Source: Bacteroides caecigallinarum
Lineage (GTDB): Bacteria; Bacteroidota; Bacteroidia; Bacteroidales; Bacteroidaceae
DNA: 47,175 bases
Direction of reading: 5' to 3'
Assembly: GCF_021531075.1 (NCBI RefSeq)
Contig: NZ_JADYTJ010000023.1
Span: 1 to 47,175 of the forward strand
Shown here: piece by piece, positions 26,580-35,657 of the stretch
Position numbering within the stretch: the stretch's first letter is position 1
Layout: every line of letters starts with the position of its first letter
The notes under the pieces: model-generated
Databases searched by the model: none
Seen by the model: only the letters and a program-made list of their open reading frames with translations
Told to the model about the DNA's origin: nothing
Translations under genes and position numbers: made by a program

Positions 26580-26587
26580 CAAAGTTA
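26580..26587 (-). promoter_or_regulatory. Promoter of the lipoprotein-DUF5723 operon
   Basis: Minus-strand TAACTTTG fits TAnnTTTG, with TTTG about 21 bp upstream. It gives a leader of about 90 nt. Apart from this and the terminator at 26726, the 26482-26773 gap holds nothing recognisable. Confidence 0.55.
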
Positions 26588-26725
26588 CTAAAAAAACCAC
26601 TTTTACCTACAAAATAACTAGAAAAAACATTTTAATTGTGAAATTATATTTAACTTAGTGCCCGTTTGGGAACTCTTTGTTTCATTTATAGTAAAATTAG
26701 GGAGAACAATCCCTTCCCTAAACAC

Positions 26726-26768
26726 CAAGGGCGAACCCTTCATCCATTGATGACAGTGTTCGCCCTTG
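26726..26768 (-). terminator. Terminator-like hairpin after fcl
   Basis: An 11-bp perfect stem, CAAGGGCGAAC / GTTCGCCCTTG (26726-26736 / 26758-26768), just past the fcl stop. The minus-strand tail is only moderately T-rich (GTGTTTAG). Confidence 0.6.
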
Positions 26769-26773
26769 TTTGT

Positions 26774-27853
26774 TTATAGCTCTTTAGTGTACCATTCATA
26801 CATTCTGTGCACCCCTTCGTCTATATCCACCTTGTGATGCCATCCCAGGTTGTGCAGTTTGGTCACGTCAGTAAGTTTTCTCATTGTGCCGTCAGGTTTC
26901 GAAGCGTCCCATCTTATTTCCCCTTCGAATCCCACTTCCTTCTTTATCAGCATAGCCACGTCGTATATGCTTATTTCCTTTCCCGTACCCACATTGATAT
27001 GACAGTTTCTTATCTCCCTGTCACCCTCCTTGTACGTATCCTTGAAGTCCACATTCAGCAGCACATGCACACTCGCATCCGCCATTTCCTCGCTCCATAG
27101 GAACTCCCTCATCGGTTTTCCCGTACCCCAGAGCATCACGTGGTCGTTATGAATACCATATTTTGCCAGTACGTCAGCAATTTCCTTGTCCGTAGCCTTT
27201 CCGTCCACACCTTCCACCGGTCTTTTGTCCAGATCCTTTCTCACGGATTCCATATCACCGTTCATCAGACATTTTGCCAGATGAATCTTTCTTATCATAG
27301 CCGGCAGCACATGACTCCTTTCCAGATGAAAGTTGTCATTCGGTCCGTACAGGTTAGTCGGCATCACCGCTATATAGTTGGTGCCATACTGCAGGTTGAA
27401 GCTTTCACACATCTTCAGTCCCGCAATCTTGGCTATGGCATACGGTTCGTTGGTATATTCCAGAGGCGAAGTCAGCAGCACCTCCTCCTTCATAGGCTGT
27501 TCAGCCTCTCTAGGGTAGATACATGTACTACCCAGGAACAGCAGTTTCTTCACCCCGTGACGGAAGCTTTCCCCAATCACGTTCTGCTGAATTTGCAGAT
27601 TATTATAGATAAAGTCAGCCCTGTAGATAGAGTTGGCCATAATTCCACCCACATGTGCAGCAGCCAGAATCACCGCATCCGGTTTCTCCTGGTCGAAGAA
27701 ATTCTTCACAGCCACACCATCCAGAAGGTCCAGTTCCTTGTGAGTCCTTCCCACCAGGTTGGTATATCCCCTCTGCATCAGGTTATTCCAGATAGCCGAT
27801 CCCACCAGCCCTCTGTGACCTGCCACGTATATTTTTGCGTCTTTTTCCAACAT
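26774..27853 (-). CDS. fcl: GDP-L-fucose synthase
   Basis: A 359-residue short-chain dehydrogenase. It epimerises and reduces GDP-4-keto-6-deoxymannose to GDP-L-fucose using NADPH, the second step after Gmd. The cofactor loop GHRGLVGSA (12-20), the LGSTCIYPREAEQP active-site Ser region and the YAIAKIAG catalytic Tyr/Lys are all present. The insertion around residues 195-235 is usual in Bacteroides homologs. It lies downstream of gmd across a CTAG-rich spacer and closes the polysaccharide locus on this side. Confidence 0.95.
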   Translation of the reverse strand: MLEKDAKIYVAGHRGLVGSAIWNNLMQRGYTNLVGRTHKELDLLDGVAVKNFFDQEKPDAVILAAAHVGGIMANSIYRADFIYNNLQIQQNVIGESFRHGVKKLLFLGSTCIYPREAEQPMKEEVLLTSPLEYTNEPYAIAKIAGLKMCESFNLQYGTNYIAVMPTNLYGPNDNFHLERSHVLPAMIRKIHLAKCLMNGDMESVRKDLDKRPVEGVDGKATDKEIADVLAKYGIHNDHVMLWGTGKPMREFLWSEEMADASVHVLLNVDFKDTYKEGDREIRNCHINVGTGKEISIYDVAMLIKKEVGFEGEIRWDASKPDGTMRKLTDVTKLHNLGWHHKVDIDEGVHRMYEWYTKEL

Positions 27854-27857
27854 TTTT

Positions 27858-27956
27858 TAGTTACTAGTTTTTTTCTAGTTACTAGTTGACCAGTTGACGA
27901 GTTGACTAGGTTACCATCCGGATAGCTCTAACAACTAAAAACTAACAACTAACAAC
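27858..27956. repeat. CTAG-rich degenerate repeat block C and AACTAAC repeats
   Basis: Between gmd and fcl lies a run of ACTAG units with 2-3 nt spacers (27858-27911), then AACTAAC-type units (27929-27956). It is related in composition to blocks A (30215-30350) and B (35560-35657), but I find no long identical stretch shared with them. Confidence 0.65.
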
Positions 27957-29048
27957 TTATTTAACAATTCCCTTCTCCAGATACTCAGCCAGATTAGTTC
28001 TCACTTCCTCGCTATGTCTTTCCACAGCCACTTTGGCCATATCCGCATCCACCATTATGTTCACCAGTTCCTGGAAGCTTGTTTTTGTCGGATTCCATCC
28101 CAGTTTAGCCTTAGCCTTGGTAGGGTCACCCCACAGGTTCACCACGTCAGTAGGTCTGTAGAAATCCTCGCTCACTTCCACCAGACACTTGCCTGTAGCC
28201 TTGTCATAACCCTTTTCGTCTATGCCTTCACCTTTGAATTCCAGCTCTATACCTGCACGTTTGAATGCATGATAGCAGAATTCCCTCACGCTATGCTGTT
28301 CGCCTGTAGCAATCACGAAATCCTCCGGAGTATCGTTCTGCAGTATCAGCCACATACATTCCACATAGTCCTTGGCATATCCCCAGTCTCTCAGCGAGTC
28401 CAGATTACCCAGATACAGTTTCTCCTGCTTTCCCTGTGCTATTCTTGCGGCAGCCAGCGTAATCTTTCTTGTCACGAAAGTTTCCCCTCTGCGTTCACTC
28501 TCATGGTTGAACAGAATACCCGAGCAGCAGAACATATTGTAAGCCTCGCGATACTCCTTCACAATCCAGAAGCCATACAGTTTGGCCACAGCATATGGCG
28601 AGTAGGGGTGGAACGGAGTATTTTCGTTCTGAGGCACCTCTTCCACCTTACCGTAAAGTTCCGAAGTCGAAGCCTGATAGATGCGGCATGAATCAGTCAG
28701 TCCGCACAGACGTACAGCCTCCAACACACGCAACACACCTGTTGCATCCACATTTGCAGTAAATTCAGGCGAGTCGAACGACACCTGCACATGACTCTGT
28801 GCAGCCAGGTTATACACCTCTGTAGGTCTCACCTTGCTCACCACCTGCATAATGCTCATTGAGTCACCCAGGTCGGCATAGTGCAGATGGAAATTAGGTT
28901 TTCCCTCCAGATGCGCTATTCTTTCCCTGTAGTCCACCGACGAACGTCTTATAGTTCCGTGAACATCATATCCTTTCTCCAGCAATAATTCTGCAAGGTA
29001 TGATCCGTCCTGACCGGTGATACCCGTAATCAATGCTACTTTTCTCAT
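27957..29048 (-). CDS. gmd: GDP-mannose 4,6-dehydratase
   Basis: A 363-residue extended short-chain dehydrogenase, NADP dependent. It converts GDP-D-mannose to GDP-4-keto-6-deoxy-D-mannose, the precursor of GDP-fucose and related sugars. The dinucleotide motif is [12 protein letters not shown] (9-20). STSELYG and [11 protein letters not shown] provide the catalytic Thr/Ser, Tyr and Lys, and the GDP-binding [12 protein letters not shown] segment is present. It sits between the wzz and fcl genes on the same strand. Confidence 0.97.
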   Translation of the reverse strand: MRKVALITGITGQDGSYLAELLLEKGYDVHGTIRRSSVDYRERIAHLEGKPNFHLHYADLGDSMSIMQVVSKVRPTEVYNLAAQSHVQVSFDSPEFTANVDATGVLRVLEAVRLCGLTDSCRIYQASTSELYGKVEEVPQNENTPFHPYSPYAVAKLYGFWIVKEYREAYNMFCCSGILFNHESERRGETFVTRKITLAAARIAQGKQEKLYLGNLDSLRDWGYAKDYVECMWLILQNDTPEDFVIATGEQHSVREFCYHAFKRAGIELEFKGEGIDEKGYDKATGKCLVEVSEDFYRPTDVVNLWGDPTKAKAKLGWNPTKTSFQELVNIMVDADMAKVAVERHSEEVRTNLAEYLEKGIVK

Positions 29049-29113
29049 AATCTTTTTTCTGTTACAGATTTGTTATACAATTCACAATAATGTTTTTCCT
29101 TCTATACTCTTTT

Positions 29114-30166
29114 TTATTTCATATCCTTTTTCATCAGAACCCATCCTGCAGTACCCACAAAAGCCAGGAACACAAAACCTATCAGTATCAGCGGTTTATT
29201 GGGCTTGGCAGGCATCAGAGGCACCGTTGCAGCTTCCACCACGGTACATACCGGCGTACTTTCCTGTACCTTAGCCATTGCCACCTGAAGTTGCTGAGCC
29301 GTCTGGTTATACACGTTATACGCCAGCTGCATTTCATCTTTCAGTCTTTCCTGGTGCATCTGTGCACTTCTCAGCAATATATTCTGGTTCCTGTCCATAT
29401 ACGTTGCATATTCCTGCTGCAGCCTGTGATATTTTTCCTGCGATTCGTCAAACAGTTTCTGCGTATATTTCAGGTCCATTCTGGCCTTGTTCGTTCTGTA
29501 TTCCGTAATATAGTCCTGCAGTTTTTCCGTCACCTCCTTCGCCACAGTAGCCGATATCAGCGGGTCCTGCATGGTGGAAGATATATTTATCAGCTGTGTT
29601 TTCTTGTCCTCTTCCACCTTAACCCTCTTGGCCAGTTCGCCTACCACTCCGCTCTGTTCCGGTGTCAGTCTGAATGCATCTATCTTTCTGTTCTCCTTGT
29701 CTGCATCATCCTTCTTTCCACCTCCCGTTATCATACCTATAAGTTTTCCTGGTGCCATCATGACATGCTTCCACCACGGCTTTTTCAGATCATCCTTCAG
29801 ATAGTCGTACACCGTAGTTTTCATCTCCCCCTTGGCATCAGTCACCTCCACATTCAGCATTTCCACTGAGAAAGGTATTGACTTTACAATGTCCGGATAT
29901 ATAGCAGGCGAGAGGGCGTCCGCACTCTGCAGAGACCCTATATTTATACCGGCCAGTCCTGCCAGTGCAGACAGACCGCCACTTGCCGATTTACCTCCCG
30001 ATTCCGACTCAGGAGCCAGAGTCACAGTAGTGGTATATTCCTTCGGGATGCTGAATCCCACTATCAGTCCCACCACGGCAGCCACACCGCAAGTCTTCGC
30101 AAAGAGTTTTTTTTCTCTCCACAACTTGCGTCCCAGTTCCAGCAAATCTATTTCTTGTTCTACCAT
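29114..30166 (-). CDS. Wzz-type polysaccharide chain-length determinant
   Basis: A 350-residue inner-membrane co-polymerase. N-terminal cytoplasmic LELGRKLWREKK, then TM1 (about 24-42, GVAAVVGLIVGFSIP). A periplasmic region holds the coiled-coil EKYHRLQQEYATYMDRNQ (about 235-300), and TM2 with the proline-rich motif AATVPLMPAKPNKPLILIGF near the end (about 318-345). It sets the length of a Wzy-polymerised surface glycan. No kinase domain is fused. It lies downstream of block A repeats and the wza-like gene. Confidence 0.9.
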   Translation of the reverse strand: MVEQEIDLLELGRKLWREKKLFAKTCGVAAVVGLIVGFSIPKEYTTTVTLAPESESGGKSASGGLSALAGLAGINIGSLQSADALSPAIYPDIVKSIPFSVEMLNVEVTDAKGEMKTTVYDYLKDDLKKPWWKHVMMAPGKLIGMITGGGKKDDADKENRKIDAFRLTPEQSGVVGELAKRVKVEEDKKTQLINISSTMQDPLISATVAKEVTEKLQDYITEYRTNKARMDLKYTQKLFDESQEKYHRLQQEYATYMDRNQNILLRSAQMHQERLKDEMQLAYNVYNQTAQQLQVAMAKVQESTPVCTVVEAATVPLMPAKPNKPLILIGFVFLAFVGTAGWVLMKKDMK

Positions 30167-30214
30167 TATGTTAGTTAAGAATTAAGAATTAAAAATTAAG
30201 AATTAATAGTTGTT

Positions 30215-30350
30215 AGATACGAGATACTAGATACTAGGAACGAGATACTAGGAACTAGGTACGAGATACTAGTAAACCTAGTCACCTAGTACCTAGTCTA
30301 CTCGTCAACTAGTATCTAGTCAACTTGTCAACTAGTCAACTCGTCACCTC
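30215..30350. repeat. CTAG-rich repeat block A, left arm of a 67-bp inverted repeat
   Basis: Degenerate ACTAG/ACGAG units with 2-3 nt spacers between wzz and wza. Positions 30259-30325 are, by manual alignment, the exact reverse complement of 35591-35657 (block B), flanking wza, the sugar transferase and ugd. Confidence 0.85.
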
Positions 30351-30357
30351 AAAAAAA

Positions 30358-32769
30358 CTATTTCAACAAATTAGCCAGCGAAGCCACCATAGTAGCCAGC
30401 GAAGCAAACGAAGTGGCATAACCAATATAGTCGCCTATTCTGTTCTGTTTCACCTTGTTCGGTACTATAATCTCGCATCCCGGTTCCACCTTTTTGCTTC
30501 GGCTCTTCACCTTTTCCACCTCACCGTTCATGTATATAATGAATTTCTTTGTCTTTTTCGCGTTCTGCGAGTATCCGCCCGCCTGGTTCAGATAATACCT
30601 CACGTTCTTGCCATCCTTGTAAGTCACAGTGTTCGGCATCATCACCGCTCCGTTTATTTTCACCGTGCTTGTCATCTCCGGCACACTTATCACGTCACCT
30701 TCCCTCAACACTATATCCGCGTCACTGCCAGGATTTTTCAGGGCAGCTTCCAGGTCTATACCCACTGTGAATACACTGTCCAGCTCCAGCATCAGCGAGT
30801 TTGCAAGGCTTTCACCCAGTTCCTTTCTCATCATATTTATCACACTCTGCATTCGTTCTATCTCATGCTCGTTTGCCACACGTGTAAGTTTCGCACCTCT
30901 GGCATACCCGAAGTTGGTCACTCCGCCGGCCCTGCTAATCAGGCTGCTCAGTCTTTCGTTCTTGTACGTCAGGCTGTATTCCCCTTCGTACAGCACCTCA
31001 CCGTTCACCTTCACATTCTTCTGTTCGCTATATCCCGGACTTCTTCTCACGAACACCTGGTCATACGGCTGCAGTACGAAACCCGGCTGTCCGTCCACCA
31101 CGAAACCATCTTTCAGTCCGAACGAGAAGTTCTGTCCCACAGTGTCTATGGCGTGTGTACCCTTGTTGTCCGTCATTCTTCTTGCCACGTCCACCCTTAT
31201 CAGCGAAGCCGCATCCTTCAGTCCTCCGGCAGTTATCACTATGTCCTCCAGAGTCATATTGTCCGCATACGGATAAGTGCCCGGTTTCATCACCTCACCC
31301 GAAATGTACACATTACCCATATTCTTTATGTCGTAGATGCTTGGCACATACAGCACATCATTGTTTCTCAGTTCCACGTCCGCTGCCGTACCGTCCATTA
31401 TACCCTTCACATCCACCGGAGTAACCTCCAGAGTCAGGTTCTCACGCTGTCTGTACAGCACCGCCCTGTTCGTAAAGGCATCACCCAGCAGTCCGTCCGC
31501 CTGTTTCAGCAGTTTTCCCACAGTGTTTATCTCTTCGCAGAACTCATATATACCCGGTCTGTACACAGCACCCTTAATCTCCAGCTTATTCTTGAACCTG
31601 TTTATTATCGAGTCGGCACTCACCACGTCCCCGTCCATCAGTCCGAAGCTTCCGTAGTCCTTTCTCTCCACCGTAGCCACTTCGAATTCCCTTCCGGTCT
31701 GTCTTATCACCCTCACGCTGTTTCTGTAAGCATTATGTGCGAACGAACCCGCATATTTCAGCAGTGTCGACACCGTTTCATTCTCTTTCATCTCATATCT
31801 CATCGGTCTCTTCACCTTACCTTCCACCTTCACTATCGCGTCATACGTAGGCACTATCACCACGTCACCCTCCAGCAGGTTGATGTTCACGTCCGTTTTG
31901 CCCTCCATAATGAAGTCATACACGTCCACCGTAGCCACCGTCTTGCCGTTTCTTGTCACCATGATGTTTCTCAGGCTACCCAGGTCCGTCACCCCTCCGG
32001 CCGAGTACAAGGCATGGAATACCGATGCAAAAGCCGATAGGGTATAGGTGCCCGGTGTCATCACTTCACCCATCACGTTCACCCTGATACTTCTTGTTTT
32101 TCCCAGCGAAATCTGAATTATGTTTTCCGCATCCGCATAAATCCTTCCCAGTTGGCTTTTCAGATACATCTTTGCATCTGCAATGTTCATGCCGTTCAGC
32201 GAAATCATTCCCAGTCCTTGCACCGATATATATCCGTCCGGAGTAATCTCCTGTCGGATAGTATTCTCGCTTGCTCCGAAAATGTCGATTATGATTTCGT
32301 CCCCCGGTCCCAGAATATAGTTCTGCGGTGTAGCCACGTTCTGCTCCGGTTCGAATGTAAGATTCTTGTTTGTGAAAATGTTTCTTCCGAATATTTCGTT
32401 CTCCTGGCTTTTCACACCAGGTGCTGCAGGCATATCCTTCACCTCCCTGTTTTTGTCCGCAGTTTCCTTTGCAGGTTCTTCAGCCCTTTTTCTGCTGCTT
32501 TCGTCCAGTCCGGAGCTGCTGCCCGTTACCGAACTGTCATCCATGCTTATCTGTCCGGATTCGTACATCTGTTTCAGTCTCAGTCCCTGTTCCTGTGTCA
32601 CACCCTTGGCCATCAGTTCCGTCATCAGCTGTTGCTGGCTTTTGCCCTGTTTCAGTCCATCCTGAACATACTGAATCACCTGTGCATCGGTCATACCGGT
32701 CTGCGCTCCTACCGGTATTGTTCCCATCATCATAAGCGAGAACGCCACATAAACGAAATGTTTTCTCAT
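30358..32769 (-). CDS. Wza-type polysaccharide export protein with SLBB domains
   Basis: About 803 residues from the ATG at 32769 (MRKHFVYVAFSLMMMG). An upstream in-frame start at 32859 would read through the promoter and hairpin and has no signal peptide. The signal peptide ends VGAQ. The poly_export domain includes NYILGPGDEIIIDIFG and SVQGLGMISLNG, followed by about six SLBB repeats (VMGEVMTPGTYTLS, VYISGEVMKPGTYPYA, VNGEVLYEGEYSLT). One C-terminal hydrophobic segment lies near the end. It is much longer than E. coli Wza (about 380 residues), as is usual in Bacteroidota. It would form the outer-membrane or trans-periplasmic channel for capsule or exopolysaccharide, working with Wzz. Confidence 0.92.
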   Translation of the reverse strand: MRKHFVYVAFSLMMMGTIPVGAQTGMTDAQVIQYVQDGLKQGKSQQQLMTELMAKGVTQEQGLRLKQMYESGQISMDDSSVTGSSSGLDESSRKRAEEPAKETADKNREVKDMPAAPGVKSQENEIFGRNIFTNKNLTFEPEQNVATPQNYILGPGDEIIIDIFGASENTIRQEITPDGYISVQGLGMISLNGMNIADAKMYLKSQLGRIYADAENIIQISLGKTRSIRVNVMGEVMTPGTYTLSAFASVFHALYSAGGVTDLGSLRNIMVTRNGKTVATVDVYDFIMEGKTDVNINLLEGDVVIVPTYDAIVKVEGKVKRPMRYEMKENETVSTLLKYAGSFAHNAYRNSVRVIRQTGREFEVATVERKDYGSFGLMDGDVVSADSIINRFKNKLEIKGAVYRPGIYEFCEEINTVGKLLKQADGLLGDAFTNRAVLYRQRENLTLEVTPVDVKGIMDGTAADVELRNNDVLYVPSIYDIKNMGNVYISGEVMKPGTYPYADNMTLEDIVITAGGLKDAASLIRVDVARRMTDNKGTHAIDTVGQNFSFGLKDGFVVDGQPGFVLQPYDQVFVRRSPGYSEQKNVKVNGEVLYEGEYSLTYKNERLSSLISRAGGVTNFGYARGAKLTRVANEHEIERMQSVINMMRKELGESLANSLMLELDSVFTVGIDLEAALKNPGSDADIVLREGDVISVPEMTSTVKINGAVMMPNTVTYKDGKNVRYYLNQAGGYSQNAKKTKKFIIYMNGEVEKVKSRSKKVEPGCEIIVPNKVKQNRIGDYIGYATSFASLATMVASLANLLK

Positions 32770-32789
32770 GAAAATATATCTTATGTTAT

Positions 32790-32845
32790 AAAAAAACTTT
32801 GTGTTCAAGTTGCAAAGATAATCATTCTGCCCTTGAACACAAAGT
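32790..32845 (-). promoter_or_regulatory. wza promoter nested inside a terminator hairpin
   Basis: Perfect 14-bp arms, ACTTTGTGTTCAAG (32796-32809) and its complement (32832-32845), are followed on the minus strand by a run of six to seven T (32795-32790). This is a good terminator for transcripts coming from the sugar-transferase gene. The same DNA holds a consensus promoter: TTTG (32843-32840), a 19-bp spacer, then TATCTTTG (32820-32813). Initiation at about 32807 would omit the first arm and escape the terminator. Confidence 0.75.
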
Positions 32846-32848
32846 AAA

Positions 32849-34258
32849 TCAGTAGGCATTTTTCTCTCCGCCCACCATATTTGCCACGGTTTTATATATA
32901 ATATACAGGTCCAGCCACACCGACCAGTTCTCTATATACCATATATCCCCCTTCACTCTGTTCTCCATATCCTTCAGTTCTTTGGTCTCACCTCTGAACC
33001 CTGTCACCTGGCTCCATCCCGTTATCCCCGGTTTCACCCAGTGTCTCACCATATATTTGTCTATCAGTTTCGAGTATTCCTCCGTATGCTTCACCATGTG
33101 CGGTCTCGGTCCCACCACACTCATGTCCCCCATGAACACATTTATGAACTGCGGCAGTTCGTCTATATTCGTTTTCCTCATGATGTTTCCCCATTTTGTC
33201 TTTCTCGGGTCATCCTTTGTAGCCTGCAGCCTGTCCGCATCCGCGTTCACCTTCATGCTTCTGAACTTCAGGCAGTAGAACTCCTTGTCATCCAGTCCGT
33301 TTCTTTTCTGTCTGAAGAATACAGGTCCCGGCATTGTTATTTTCGTTATTATGGTCACTATTATCAGTATAATAGGGAAGAGCGTACACAGGAACAGAGT
33401 CGAAATCACCAGGTCCATAGTCCTTTTTATTATTTTGTTGGACAGTACCGAGAGCGGTTCCGGCCTGATTCCCAGCACCGGCACGCTGCCCACGTTCTCC
33501 ATCACCATTCTGCTCTGCGTGTAGTCATACAGGTCCGGAATAGAGTAGAACCTTATAATATGGTTTTCGCAGTATTTCATAATCCTCTTTATACCATCCT
33601 TATGCCTGCTGTCCAGTCCGCAGAACAGGAAGTGCGTATCCCCCTTTTCTTCCAGATACTTTCTCAGCTCATCCGGTTTTCCCAGATACTCACATTCCTC
33701 CGGCATCAGTGCAGACGGTTCGAAGTCGAAATACCCCTTCACCCTGTATCCTGCCCATACCTGCGTTGTCAGTTCCCCGTACAGCTCCGCCATGCTTCTG
33801 TTACCTCCCAGCAGCACGGCAAACCTCAGGTTTCCACCCTTCGTCCTGTACCTTTTTATGAAAATCCTCACCAGAAATCTGAACATCATCGACACGGCAC
33901 ACATGCTTACCAGGAACATGGCAAACATATACGACCACGAGTCCATGAACTGTCCGAATTTCAGCACCAGATACCCCATAACACCAAAACAGACATTCGT
34001 CCTCACAACCCTTTTCGCCACCTCATACAGATATGCCTGCCTGTCGTATACCACAATATCGTTTATTGCCACCGACGCTGCATAGATCATCATTATCACT
34101 ACGGTAACCTGTATTTTCGGAGCTTCCATAACCTTCTCCCATGCCGTATTGTCAGTGTAGTGCGAAAAAGCATAGAACAATAATCCGCACATAATCGTTT
34201 CACACACCATTATGAATGTGAAAGCCATGTTCTTGTATGTTTTGTTGTACCCCCTCAT
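32849..34258 (-). CDS. WcaJ-type undecaprenyl-phosphate sugar phosphotransferase
   Basis: A 469-residue polyisoprenyl-phosphate hexose-1-phosphate transferase. It starts repeat-unit synthesis by putting glucose-1-P (or galactose-1-P) on undecaprenyl phosphate at the inner membrane. Four N-terminal helices (about 10-125) lead to a CoA-binding-like domain (about 140-255), a further hydrophobic helix (about 278-302) and the catalytic domain. That domain has FRQKRNGLDDKEFYCLKFRS, KTNIDELPQFINVFMGDMS and VGPRPHM. The sugar specificity cannot be read from sequence. It lies 16 bp downstream of ugd, clearly in one operon. Confidence 0.92.
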   Translation of the reverse strand: MRGYNKTYKNMAFTFIMVCETIMCGLLFYAFSHYTDNTAWEKVMEAPKIQVTVVIMMIYAASVAINDIVVYDRQAYLYEVAKRVVRTNVCFGVMGYLVLKFGQFMDSWSYMFAMFLVSMCAVSMMFRFLVRIFIKRYRTKGGNLRFAVLLGGNRSMAELYGELTTQVWAGYRVKGYFDFEPSALMPEECEYLGKPDELRKYLEEKGDTHFLFCGLDSRHKDGIKRIMKYCENHIIRFYSIPDLYDYTQSRMVMENVGSVPVLGIRPEPLSVLSNKIIKRTMDLVISTLFLCTLFPIILIIVTIITKITMPGPVFFRQKRNGLDDKEFYCLKFRSMKVNADADRLQATKDDPRKTKWGNIMRKTNIDELPQFINVFMGDMSVVGPRPHMVKHTEEYSKLIDKYMVRHWVKPGITGWSQVTGFRGETKELKDMENRVKGDIWYIENWSVWLDLYIIYKTVANMVGGEKNAY

Positions 34259-34274
34259 GTGTTAAGAAATTCGG

Positions 34275-35537
34275 TTAGTCTCTTTTGAATATATCCCTTG
34301 TATAAACTTTCTCTTTCACGTCGTCCAGCACATTGTCATACCTGTTTGCTATGATTGCTGCAGAAAGTCTTTTGAAGTCATCCATAGAATTCACCACCTT
34401 CGATCCGAAGAAAGTCGAGCCGTCTTCCAGCGTAGGTTCATAAATAATCACCGTAGCCCCCTTCGCCTTTATGCGTTTCATCACACCCTGGATAGAGCTC
34501 TGTCTGAAGTTGTCACTGTTCGATTTCATTGTCAGTCTGTACACGCCTATCACGCAATCCTTCTCCTCCTCAGGCTTGAAGTCACCCTTATTGTAATAGT
34601 CATAATATCCCGCCATTTTCAGCACCTGGTCCGCTATGAAATCCTTTCTTGTCCTGTTCGATTCCACTATCGCATGAATCAGGTTTTCCGGCACATCCGC
34701 ATAGTTGGCCAGCAGCTGTTTCGTATCCTTCGGCAGACAGTACCCTCCGTATCCGAACGACGGATTGTTATAATGGTTGCCTATTCTCGGATCCAGACTG
34801 ATACCGTTTATTATATCCACCGTGTTCAGTCCCTTCATCTCCGCATACGTGTCCAGCTCGTTGAAGTAGCTCACCCTCAGAGCCAGATAAGTGTTTGCAA
34901 ACAGCTTCACCGCTTCCGCCTCCGTCAGTCCCATAAACAGAGTGTCAATATTCTCCTTCAGAGCCCCTTCCTTCAGCAGTTCCGCAAAATCCCTTGCAGC
35001 CTGTTCCAGTTCCACGGCATGATCCGTCACATCCTCCTTCGGGCATCCCACAATTATTCGGCTAGGGTAGAGGTTGTCATACAGCGCCTTGCTCTCCCTC
35101 AGAAATTCAGGCGAGAACAGCAGTTTCAGGTCCCTTCCATACTTGCGGTACAGTCCCTCGCAGTATCCCACCGGGATTGTACTCTTTATCACCATCACCG
35201 CCTTCATGTTCACGCTGCGCACCAGGTCTATTACCTCCTCCACATGACTCGTGTCGAAATAGTTCTTCACCGGATCATAGTTCGTAGGAGCCGCTATCAC
35301 CACAAAGTCCGCATCCCTGTATGCCGCTTCCCCGTCCAGCGTAGCCGTCAGGTCAAGTTCCTTTTCCGCCAGATACATCTCTATATAGTCATCCTGTATC
35401 GGCGATACACGGTTATTTATTTTCTCTACTTTTTCTGCTATCACATCCACAGCCATCACCTTGTTGTGCTGTGCCAATAAAGTAGCTATCGACAGTCCTA
35501 CATATCCTGTACCTGCTACAGCAATGTTCTTTTTCAT
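34275..35537 (-). CDS. ugd: UDP-glucose 6-dehydrogenase-type nucleotide-sugar dehydrogenase
   Basis: A 420-residue enzyme that oxidises UDP-glucose to UDP-glucuronate with two NAD. The NAD-binding [14 protein letters not shown] lies at the N-terminus. APTNYDP and [13 protein letters not shown] form the central site. [14 protein letters not shown] carries the catalytic Cys. The C-terminal UDP-binding domain includes [19 protein letters not shown]. Length is close to the short E. coli Ugd class. Related UDP-ManNAc dehydrogenases are less likely. It leads the ugd-sugar-transferase pair. Confidence 0.9.
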   Translation of the reverse strand: MKKNIAVAGTGYVGLSIATLLAQHNKVMAVDVIAEKVEKINNRVSPIQDDYIEMYLAEKELDLTATLDGEAAYRDADFVVIAAPTNYDPVKNYFDTSHVEEVIDLVRSVNMKAVMVIKSTIPVGYCEGLYRKYGRDLKLLFSPEFLRESKALYDNLYPSRIIVGCPKEDVTDHAVELEQAARDFAELLKEGALKENIDTLFMGLTEAEAVKLFANTYLALRVSYFNELDTYAEMKGLNTVDIINGISLDPRIGNHYNNPSFGYGGYCLPKDTKQLLANYADVPENLIHAIVESNRTRKDFIADQVLKMAGYYDYYNKGDFKPEEEKDCVIGVYRLTMKSNSDNFRQSSIQGVMKRIKAKGATVIIYEPTLEDGSTFFGSKVVNSMDDFKRLSAAIIANRYDNVLDDVKEKVYTRDIFKRD

Positions 35538-35559
35538 ATGGTTTTTAGTTTTTAGTTTT

Positions 35560-35657
35560 TTAGTTACTAGGTGACTAGGTACTAGATACTAGTTGACTAG
35601 ATACTAGTTGACGAGTAGACTAGGTACTAGGTGACTAGGTTTACTAGTATCTCGTAC
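35560..35657. repeat. CTAG-rich repeat block B, right arm of the 67-bp inverted repeat
   Basis: At least eleven ACTAG-type units with 2-3 nt spacers upstream of ugd. Positions 35591-35657 match the reverse complement of 30259-30325 without mismatch. The right edge coincides with the end of the fkp remnant. Confidence 0.85.

Noticed and set aside
30358..32859. Longer start for the export protein at 32859
   Set aside because: The extra 30 codons cross the terminator hairpin and promoter and precede a clean signal peptide at 32769.
33041..34183. Long open frame on the plus strand opposite the sugar transferase
   Set aside because: Its translation is rich in His/Arg/Phe with no domain and no promoter; it is an antisense shadow of a real gene with biased codon use. 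Several similar shadows lie opposite other minus-strand genes.
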